A stretch of DNA of 64,000 nt from Aeropyrum sp. (GTDB lineage: Archaea; Thermoproteota; Thermoprotei_A; Sulfolobales; Acidilobaceae). The stretch is taken from contig WAKF01000073.1 of NCBI GenBank assembly GCA_015523465.1, forward strand, positions 26,423-90,422. Direction: 5' to 3'. A program made the position numbers and the translations under genes. The notes below the pieces were generated by a model. It made no database searches. It was given only the letters and a program-made list of their open reading frames with translations, and was not told the DNA's origin. Each line of letters begins with the position of its first letter. Position 1 is the stretch's first letter. Of the stretch, positions 29,132-37,900 are shown piece after piece.

Positions 29132-30172
29132 CTAGTGATTATAGGAACTGATCTCTAGCGCTTTAAGCACAGCATCCAGGGCACTCTTCAGCAACTCGCT
29201 TCTAGCGTTGACAACGACAACATAGTCCTTACCGCCAGCCTTAACCCCTGCCTCCTCGAGAGCCCTCCTAAGCCATGTAAGCTCTTTTGAGACACTCCTC
29301 ACATACACTATCCCCCTACCCTGGCTAGGTATTGTGTGGGCTAGCACTACTATCGAGCCAGGACTCCTAGAGGCTAGTAGCCTCCCAACCTGGCTAGTCA
29401 CCAGCGCGTCCATCTCGAGGGCATAGGCTATGACCCCTGGGGGAGCATCTAGGGGCTGTAGCTTGGAGAGAGCCTCTTCTAGTAGCCTCGAAGCTTTCTC
29501 CCTAGCCTCCCATATACACTCCAGGGCTTCGACGCCCTCAACGCCATCCTCGGCGGCAGCCTTTGCAGCCTCGTTAAGGCACCCGGGATTGTTTACTCTA
29601 TAGCTGGAATCCACAGCCTCAGCCAGCCGCCTGAGACGCTCGATAGTGTAGCCCGTGCCCTCCAGAACTCTAGTAGCCTCTTCAACGCCCCTATGAGGCC
29701 GCCTAGAGTCTATGAAGGGCGCTAGGTCGCCTACAACGCCCAGGGCTGCAAGACCCCTATCCGTCCTCCCTCCGGGCCGCTCTAGGAGCTTGTAGAGGAG
29801 CATGCTGCAGGAAGGATAGTCTCCCTCGCCTCCGAGGCCCTCGGCTACAGGGTTGCAGTAGGACCTTAGCCTCTTAGCGGGCTCAACCCTATGGTGGTCG
29901 ATAACAGCTAGGGAGCCCCTGGAGGCTAGGCTGTCGTACACGTTGCCGGGCAGGCCGTAGTCTAGTATTAACTCTCCCCGGGGCTCCCCAGGTAGGACCT
30001 CAACCCCATAAACTCCTAGGGGCTCGATCACCCTAAGCCGAGCCCCAGGGTTTAAGTGCCTTGATGCGAGGCCTGCGGAAGCGACCCCATCTGTGTCCCA
30101 GTGGAATAGTATTACGGGTGACTCTCGGGCGACCTTCAAAGCCTCCTTACACCCTATCGAAACTCTTATCAA
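29132..30172 (-). CDS. DHH-family phosphoesterase (RecJ-like)
   Basis: VILFHWDTDGVASAGLA, LILDYGLPGN, LAVIDHHRVEPAKRL. Confidence 0.85.
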   Translation of the reverse strand: MIRVSIGCKEALKVARESPVILFHWDTDGVASAGLASRHLNPGARLRVIEPLGVYGVEVLPGEPRGELILDYGLPGNVYDSLASRGSLAVIDHHRVEPAKRLRSYCNPVAEGLGGEGDYPSCSMLLYKLLERPGGRTDRGLAALGVVGDLAPFIDSRRPHRGVEEATRVLEGTGYTIERLRRLAEAVDSSYRVNNPGCLNEAAKAAAEDGVEGVEALECIWEAREKASRLLEEALSKLQPLDAPPGVIAYALEMDALVTSQVGRLLASRSPGSIVVLAHTIPSQGRGIVYVRSVSKELTWLRRALEEAGVKAGGKDYVVVVNARSELLKSALDAVLKALEISSYNH

Positions 30173-30301
30173 TAATGAGGCACCGATCCGACAATGTAGA
30201 GCGGAAGCTTATATATTTAGGTTGCTCCCCCTTAAATGCGCTCCGCTTCAAAGGATTCAGCATATCGCGCAGCCGGAGCAAGCAGGATATAGCGTCTAAG
30301 C

Positions 30302-30339
30302 CCGCCTCGGCGGGGGGTGCTACAAGGGTAGGACCTACC
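30302..30339. repeat. two adjacent short inverted repeats (CCCGCC-TC-GGCGGG; GGGTAGG-A-CCTACCC) in divergent intergenic region
   Basis: read directly at ~30301-30340: cccgcctcggcgggg and gggtaggacctaccc. Confidence 0.7.
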
Positions 30340-30433
30340 CTCTACACCGAGCAGAGTATATACTATTATTATCGTGGACGTCGGCCCCAGGTTAATAGTG
30401 TTAGGCTCAGGGCGCTACATTTAGGGTTTTAAT

Positions 30434-33160
30434 GTGGCTTCTAAGCGCAGGCTAGTCTCAGCCCTCACAGTAACAGCGTGGGCCGCCTTGATACTAGCCC
30501 TCCTACCCCACACCCTTGCCCTAGAGGGGAGGCTTGTATACAGTGAGTCCGCCTTGCTGCCAGAGGATCTAGAGAGCATTCAGGCTTTCCCTATCGTGGC
30601 TAGAGCTGGGCTCGAGGCCCCCGACACCCTGATAGTAATATTCAAGCCCAACACGCTCAGCGATGCCAGGGCTGTTGAAGAGGCTGTCAAGCTGGAAGCG
30701 AAGGGCCTGGGAGCCCGGGTTATAGGGCCATACACGGCCTATAATAGGGTTATGGAGGAGTACTTTAAAGCCCTTTCGAAAGCCGTTGAGGAGGGCGTGG
30801 GCTACGTAGAGAGGCTGGAGAAGCTGGCAGGGGAGGTCTCGAGGCTTTGGGAGGACCTGGGGAAGACCCTAGACTTCACCTACGGCCTAGCGGAGGCCTA
30901 CTTGGAGGCTTATACTAGGGCCTCGGCTGCCGGAGCTCCAGACCCCTACGAGGCCGCCTACAACATCATCTCCGCAAGGGTGCCCCCGCAGCTCCAGCCC
31001 CTACTAGACGAGTTCCACAAGCGTTTCAAGGTCCTTGTTGAGGGTGGTGTGGAGCCAAGGGAGGCTGCTGAGAAGGCCCTAAGGGAGGCTGTAGCAAAGC
31101 TAAACCCTCAGGCACTACCGGTCGTGGAGGCTTTCGGCCTCGAGAATTACAGGGATGAGGGGGCTAGGCTCGAGTTCCTCTATGACGCTTTAAAGCTGGA
31201 TGATAAGGGGATAACCATATCGGACCTCGAGAAGCTGGTGAGAGACCCTGAAGGCGCCCCAGAGTCTATAGTGGCTGGGAGGCTGGCAGCCCAAGCGCAC
31301 CCCTGCGCGGCCCAGGCCCTAGAACTAGCCGTCGAAGGCATAGACCCCATCGAAGCTGTAAGGAGGTCCTGCGGCAAGGTGGCGGGGGAGGTTCTAGAGT
31401 ACCCTGATAGCCTCCCAGGCGAGCTGAGGAATCTGCTAGCTCCAAACGGCTACGGCGTGGTCCTCGCCTTCTTCCCCAGGAAGCTTGGAGTTAACGAAGC
31501 GTCAAGCCTAATAGACTCTGTGAGGCAGGACCTAGAGGGTAAGGTGGAGGCATACTTCTACGGCACTGCGAGTTTGACTGCCGAGCTTGGTGTGGGTGTA
31601 GCGAGGGAGGCTGAGAGGATAGATAAGGCTACAGCGGTCCTCGTCGGCGTCGTAACCATAGCGCTGCTAGGCAGCCTGGCAGCCCCAGTTATAATACTTG
31701 TTGTGGGGGGCACAGCCCTCCTAGCAGCTATGGGCCTTCTAAGCATTACCGCTACCAAGATGGACGTTTACTATCTTGCCAGGGTAGTCATGATACCTGT
31801 AGCCTTCGGAGTTGCAGTAGACTACTCGGTCTTCTACCTATTCAGAGTGCTCGAGGAGAGGGGGCGCGGGAAGGGGTGGGAGGAGGCTGTAGCCACTGCT
31901 TGGAGGAGGGCTGGAAGGGCTATAGTTCTTGGAGGCGTGGCTGTGGTCCTAGGCTTCACAGCCTACGTGCTAACTCCCCACGAGGCCCTCCGGGGGATCG
32001 GGGCTGCGCTAGCCATTGGAGCCCTAGTGTCGTTCGTGGCTAGCATCACTCTACTCCCCTCACTCCTAATTCTACTGGGCGAGAGGGCCTCGCTATGGCC
32101 GGGCCTAAGGACCGTCTCGGCCGGGTGGCAAGGCAAGGTTCTACGTAGAGCAGCCTCCGCTAGTATAAGGCTAGCCATCCCCCTGACAGCGGCCATGATA
32201 GCCCTCACCCTCATAGCGGGGGTGGCGTTAGCGTCTACACCTCCCTCAGGCAACCCTATAGTAGCTGTGCCAGCTTCCTCAGGCTACATAGAGGCGGCTA
32301 GGCTGGCGGAGGAGGTCCTACCACTCGACACGATCTCGAGGCTCTACGTGGTCTCCACCCGGGAGCCTACGGGGGAGGTCCTAGAGGCCCTGAAGGGTGT
32401 TGGGGCTACGAGGGCTGACGTTAGGGAGGCGGGGGAGCACTACATAGTGGTTCTAGGCCTCCCATACGACCCCTTCGACGATAGGGCCTTCAAGGCCGTA
32501 GAGGGGGCTAGGGGGGCGCTTGCTAGGCTCGGCTTCGAGGCGTCGGTCACTGGTATAACTGCTGTGAGGGTTGACGCTGTAGACTCGATACTAGACTCGT
32601 TCTTCACCGTAACCCTACCCCTGGCAGTGGCTTTGATAATAGCCTATCTAGCTGTAGGCATGGGGTCGCTGCTAGTCCCCCTCCGCCTCGCAGCCACGAT
32701 ACTATTTAGCTCTCTAGCCAGCCTAGCCCTGGTAGCCCTCGCCTTCGACGCCTACCTAGAGAGGCTAGACCTCCCCACCTGGATACGCTCCCCAGTATAC
32801 TGGGTAACCCCCATAATAGTCCTAGGCCTAATGTTCACCCTGGGCATGGATTACGACGTCTTCTTGACTGCTAGGATAAGGGAGGAGCTCGAGAGGCTGG
32901 GCGGCGAGAGGGAGGCCATACTGGAGGCTGTCGAGAAGACGGGAGTAGTGATAACAGTCTGCGGCCTCATACTAGCCAGCGCCTTCGCAACCCTCACCAT
33001 CTCAGAGATACCACTCCTAAAGCAGGTGGGAGCCACAGTAGCCCTATCGATACTACTAGACACCTTCCTGGTAAGACCAATACTAGTGCCGGCTGTCATG
33101 AGCTTGCTAGGCAGGTACAACTGGTGGCCAGGGAGGGGGCTCATTAGGAGGTGGGATTAG
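30434..33160 (+). CDS. MMPL/RND-superfamily exporter
   Basis: 908 aa, two 6-TM blocks; PVAFGVAVDYSVFYLFRVLEERGRG and LGLMFTLGMDYDVFLTARIREEL. Confidence 0.9.
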   Translation: MASKRRLVSALTVTAWAALILALLPHTLALEGRLVYSESALLPEDLESIQAFPIVARAGLEAPDTLIVIFKPNTLSDARAVEEAVKLEAKGLGARVIGPYTAYNRVMEEYFKALSKAVEEGVGYVERLEKLAGEVSRLWEDLGKTLDFTYGLAEAYLEAYTRASAAGAPDPYEAAYNIISARVPPQLQPLLDEFHKRFKVLVEGGVEPREAAEKALREAVAKLNPQALPVVEAFGLENYRDEGARLEFLYDALKLDDKGITISDLEKLVRDPEGAPESIVAGRLAAQAHPCAAQALELAVEGIDPIEAVRRSCGKVAGEVLEYPDSLPGELRNLLAPNGYGVVLAFFPRKLGVNEASSLIDSVRQDLEGKVEAYFYGTASLTAELGVGVAREAERIDKATAVLVGVVTIALLGSLAAPVIILVVGGTALLAAMGLLSITATKMDVYYLARVVMIPVAFGVAVDYSVFYLFRVLEERGRGKGWEEAVATAWRRAGRAIVLGGVAVVLGFTAYVLTPHEALRGIGAALAIGALVSFVASITLLPSLLILLGERASLWPGLRTVSAGWQGKVLRRAASASIRLAIPLTAAMIALTLIAGVALASTPPSGNPIVAVPASSGYIEAARLAEEVLPLDTISRLYVVSTREPTGEVLEALKGVGATRADVREAGEHYIVVLGLPYDPFDDRAFKAVEGARGALARLGFEASVTGITAVRVDAVDSILDSFFTVTLPLAVALIIAYLAVGMGSLLVPLRLAATILFSSLASLALVALAFDAYLERLDLPTWIRSPVYWVTPIIVLGLMFTLGMDYDVFLTARIREELERLGGEREAILEAVEKTGVVITVCGLILASAFATLTISEIPLLKQVGATVALSILLDTFLVRPILVPAVMSLLGRYNWWPGRGLIRRWD

Positions 33161-34778
33161 AGGATGTGTAGAGCCTGTAGAGCCTCGCCAGCTCCCTCGC
33201 AACCTCTGCAGCGGAGGGCCTCCCCTCCGGGTCTAACGCTATCATAGCTGATAATAGCCTCCGCAGCCTCTCATCACCAACCCTCCCTAGGACCTCCCTG
33301 ACTCGAACTTCATCAACAGCATACTCGCCATCAATATTCTCCCCCGTTAACAGCCATAGCAGCAGGTTGCCTAGCTGATAAACGTCTACCGCGTGCTCCA
33401 TGCCCCTCTCCACAGCTTTCCTACGAAGGTCGCTATACACCTGCTCAGGGGCTCTCCAACCCGGGGTGAAGGAAACGCTATGACCGGTAGCAGTGGAGGC
33501 TAGCCTCGAGAGGCTCGAGAAATCGCCTAGCTTGACAATGCCATCGACAATGAAGACATTGCCGGGCTTAATGTCTCCATGAACCATGCCCCTACCATGA
33601 ATGTACCTGAGGGCGTCGGCTAGCTGGGCTCCGAGGAGTAGGACCTCCCTCACCCCCGGCCTCCAACCCCGGTGCACCTGCATCTCCAGAGTACCGTTGT
33701 CAGCGTACTCGTATACTAGTATTGGCGCAGAACGCGAGACTCCGAGCAGCCTCAGTATGTGGGGGTGCCTTAGGCTCGAGACAGCCTCAGCCTCCCTATA
33801 AATCTTCTCGAGGAGCCCCTGGCTCACAGTAGGCGGGACGCCACCCTCGAAGAGAGCCTCGAACCCCCTTGGAACCTTGAAGACAACCCTTACTCCACTC
33901 CTAGAGCACTTGTAAGCGCAGCCCCAACCGCCACAGCCAAGCCTACAGCAACTCCACTCCCCCTCGAACCCTCTAGGCGCCATAAAGGAGTCCAAAGAAG
34001 CTTTAAAGGAGCCCTCACAGCGAGGCTCGGCTGAAAAACTTCCTATCCTTGCTCCTATGAGGCTCGAAACTCCTACGAAAGCCTTTAAACCACGTGTTTG
34101 CACGTCTCGAGTATTATTCTCCTTATCTTGTTGGTCTTCTTGCACATAACTATAGAGTACTACTGCTACAACAGCGAGTATGGCGGCTGCAGCTATGAGA
34201 GAGATCGTGTCATGGGTGAAAACTGTTGAAATCACTGTGATAACATATTCAAAGCCCGGTAGCAAGATGATTTCAGATTCCTCAACTAACCCAGTAGCGG
34301 TCTCCGAGGCCTGCGGCGTTTGTATCGTTACAGTAACTTCCTCGACAGGTTCCACAGAGGTTTCAACTTGTGTGGGAGTCGGGCCGGGAGCTACGGCTAT
34401 GGAGCGACGAGCTCCAGGCTCTAGCTTGACACGGTCTAGATAGAGGACTCTCCCTGAAGCCGTCACAGAAACCTCGTAGAGCCCGGGGGGTAAAGGTACC
34501 TTTAGAACACCTGATTCGGGTACCACAAGCTCCCTTTCCACGTTAACGTTCAAGCCCTTAACAATTACTTGAGCCGAAATGGGCGCGTAGATAGTGAGCA
34601 GCGCAGCTTCACTAGCATCTTCACCCGTAATCTCTTCTACAACGCTTTCAGAAGGGTCAAGCAGCCATACTTCCCCGGGAGCCGCATCTCCCTGCAGATG
34701 CGAGGTTGAGAGTTGAAACGCTAATGATAGTAGTAGTACCGCAACTAACCCGGCTAGTCCCCAGCCGGCCCAAGCCAT
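33144..34778 (-). CDS. membrane-anchored eukaryotic-type Ser/Thr protein kinase with PEGA-like ectodomain
   Basis: N-term TM, PEGA-like VIVKGLNVNVERELVVPESGVLKVPLPPGLYEVSVTASG, second TM, then LGCGGWGCAYKCS, VVFKV, HGDIKPGN, LGDFS, WRAPEQVY. Confidence 0.85.
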   Translation of the reverse strand: MAWAGWGLAGLVAVLLLSLAFQLSTSHLQGDAAPGEVWLLDPSESVVEEITGEDASEAALLTIYAPISAQVIVKGLNVNVERELVVPESGVLKVPLPPGLYEVSVTASGRVLYLDRVKLEPGARRSIAVAPGPTPTQVETSVEPVEEVTVTIQTPQASETATGLVEESEIILLPGFEYVITVISTVFTHDTISLIAAAAILAVVAVVLYSYVQEDQQDKENNTRDVQTRGLKAFVGVSSLIGARIGSFSAEPRCEGSFKASLDSFMAPRGFEGEWSCCRLGCGGWGCAYKCSRSGVRVVFKVPRGFEALFEGGVPPTVSQGLLEKIYREAEAVSSLRHPHILRLLGVSRSAPILVYEYADNGTLEMQVHRGWRPGVREVLLLGAQLADALRYIHGRGMVHGDIKPGNVFIVDGIVKLGDFSSLSRLASTATGHSVSFTPGWRAPEQVYSDLRRKAVERGMEHAVDVYQLGNLLLWLLTGENIDGEYAVDEVRVREVLGRVGDERLRRLLSAMIALDPEGRPSAAEVARELARLYRLYTSSNPTS

Positions 34779-34994
34779 AGTTTATCCGACCCCGGCCACC
34801 CTAAGAATTAATCCCTTAATGTATGTAGATGCATGCTCTATTAAACCCTATCTCTCCCTGTCAAAGGAGCGAAATGTAGGTGATCTGAAGTGTTATGGAG
34901 TTTCCTCCCATATCTATAATTCACATATACATGTAACTACATTTTACCCTTAGAATAGTTCAAACTTGTACCGATATGGCCGGGGTGTCGTGGT

Positions 34995-37900
34995 TTGAAA
35001 GCCCTAGCCACCCTAATCATGATAATAGCCTTCCTAGTGGTAGCCGGAAGTAATGTCGCCCTTGCTCAGCCTCAGGCTAGCGTCGAGGGCGAAGCCTACG
35101 CTACGGAGCTAGTATCGGTAGACCTCACAGGGCTATCAGAGAGTATAGAATATAGGGTTGAAGTCGTAGACAGTCAGGGGGAGCTGGCGAACTTTACCCT
35201 GGTAGCGTACTCAGGTCCTATACAAGTAGCCGAAGCTGGCTCAGGCTACATTGTCTTCACTGCTCAAGGCGAAACCGCAACACTCTACCTCAAAGCTGGC
35301 AGCCCAGGCACCTACACACTCTTACTCTTAGAATCAGGCCGGGAGGTGGCTCGATACACTCTCATAGTTGAACCCTATGATTCGAAAGGTGGAGCCGAGC
35401 CTGACGTAGCAGTGGACAGCGGGGATGAGATGATAGTAGCCATCGCATCTACCCTGGGCATGGAGAAGGTGGGCGACGTTATAGTATATGAGATGGTAGG
35501 TGCTGGCAGCGATGGGAGAGCAACCATCTACGTGGTAGACAATGTAATACTGGATACTAACGCTTACATGATAGGCGACTTTGCAGCTCTTAACACTGCA
35601 GGCACTAGGGAGGTCCTAATAGCGGGAGCCTACAAGGGCGTCTTCTCAGCCGAGACAAAGCTCTACTTAAACGGAGCCAAGCTGACATTCTTCCTGATCC
35701 CAGGCGTCGAGGCGAGCGGGGTTAAGCTGGAATACCTGGATATAGAGGTTAGCAGTGGAGGGTCAATCGAGTATACACCGGTCCCAGGCCAAGTACCGGT
35801 GTACCTAGCCATCGTGAAGTCGGGCTTCACAGGCGAGATCACGTATAACCTACCGCCATTCAACCCCTCCCAGGACCTATCCACGCAGCCCTACCTCCAG
35901 TTTAAGAGGGCATGGGGGCAAGCTACAGTCTATCTAAAGCCCGGCGCTGAGGGGTCTACAGAGGTCTTGGCAGCTCTTAGCCTCGTAGAGAGTGGCGGGC
36001 TCCAGCTCAAGCTGGTAAATGAGGCTCCGGAGATCATCGCGGGAGTCTTCCTGACTGAGGAGTATAGCATAGTGGGCTCACTAGAGGCGCGGGGCACTGT
36101 GTTAATACTAGGCTCCTCAAGGGGCGCCCTCGAAGCGGAGTGCATAAGGTTTACGGTTACGAGTGGGACTCCGGATAGGCAGCTACCTCTAGCGCTGCTT
36201 GGGAACGCTCTCTACCTTGCGATATCATCTGGGGGAGGGCAACAGGTAACGGAGGAAGACCTGTTCCTGGTTAGGGCTGATTGTTTCAGGGTTGAGGCTG
36301 ACAGGCTCTCCACTACACCCAAGGAGATAATGGATGCATACGGCACATTCGCAATGATAGGTGTGAGGCTTGAAGCTAGGGAGGCTGTGATAGGCTATGC
36401 TAAGGTGGTGGTTACGGATGAGGGGCCAAAGCCTGAGAGCAGTAGGCCCGCCATCGTCTACATAATAGATTCTATCGTGGAGGCACGCTACCTGGAAATA
36501 GGGGGTGTGTACTCGACTCTACTACAACCTATTGGAGGCTTCACCTACCTTGAGGCCGATACCATAGTGTTCCGGGGTGCAGGCATAGTAGTTTCAGGCT
36601 ACGAGGTTAAAGCGGGCACGATACTCTTCCATCCAATAGTATTTGAAACCTCGGTTGGCGTGAACATTAACGAGTCCCGCTTAACAGCCGAGAGCATAAC
36701 CTACATATGCGGCACTAGCCGGGCTGAGATAGTAGTTGAGAAGAGCATAGTCACCGCTGAATCTCTAACCTTCAGAGGCTATGCTTCCGCTAGCTTCAGG
36801 GGTTCTACTCTAAACGTGGCTAAGGTACTGGGCGGCGGCGCTACACCTGTAGGCGGCGAGGAAACCGTGATAGACTTCGATGGTGCTACCCTAGTAGGGG
36901 TAGTAGAGGTAGAACCCCTGGATTACGGGGTGTCCTTGAAAGGCAAAGTGTACCTCGCCGAGGGGGCCTTAGTCAGGTTTAAGGGGGCTACGCTAAACGA
37001 GATCATATTCAAGGCTGAGGGTATTAGAGCGGAGGTTGACATAGCTGAGAGCCAAGGTACTTTCAGGGCCGAGTTGAGAGATGCTACACTAATGCTAACA
37101 GCTACCAGCCCCGAGGCTCAGGGATACGTGAAGAGTTATGGCTCTTCAACCCTACTCCTTGGCTGTTGCATGCAGTTGAAGGGCATCACGATTCAAGTGG
37201 TAGACGGGCGCTTGGACGCTAGGCTACTGGGTAGCATAGACCTTGGAGCATTCTTAGTGGTCGTGTTAGAAGAGAGGGGCAACGGGAAGATGTATCTGAG
37301 GGGCGGCTTGAGCGGCGAGACCACCACGATCACAGTCCCCATATTTAAGGTGACAACCGAGATGGTGAAGAGGAACCCAGAAGCCATTATGGACGCTGCC
37401 AGCGAGTTCGTGATGGAGTCAGTCTACATAAAATCGGGAGTCACGATAATCGGTTATAGTAATGTGACAGTTACTGACAATGGAGTAAATATTGAGAGCA
37501 GCAGGCCGGCAGTTGTAAAGGTATATAGATCTAAGATAGAGAGTGAGGGACTAGTGGTAATAGGCGGTGTCGAGGTAACCCACGTCAAGGCTACTACGGT
37601 GAAAGGAGGCCTGGTAGTACTGAGAGGCGCTATGGGGGAGTACCAGGCTTCCATAACTGCACGCGACGAAGTGATAGTGAACCCGCTGGTCTTCGGAGTC
37701 CCCGTTAAGCACGTCTTCAAGGCTAGTAGTATAGAGGCCCGCACCATAAAGTACATATGCGGCCCCGCTACTGCCGAAGTCGACTTCTACGACAGCACGC
37801 TTAAAGCGGAAGGAATGGTAACGGCCGGGAGAGTCACATTGAAGCTCTCGGGTACCACGCTGGAGGTGCCTGTCTTACGGCTAGGAGGTCCTACGCCTGC

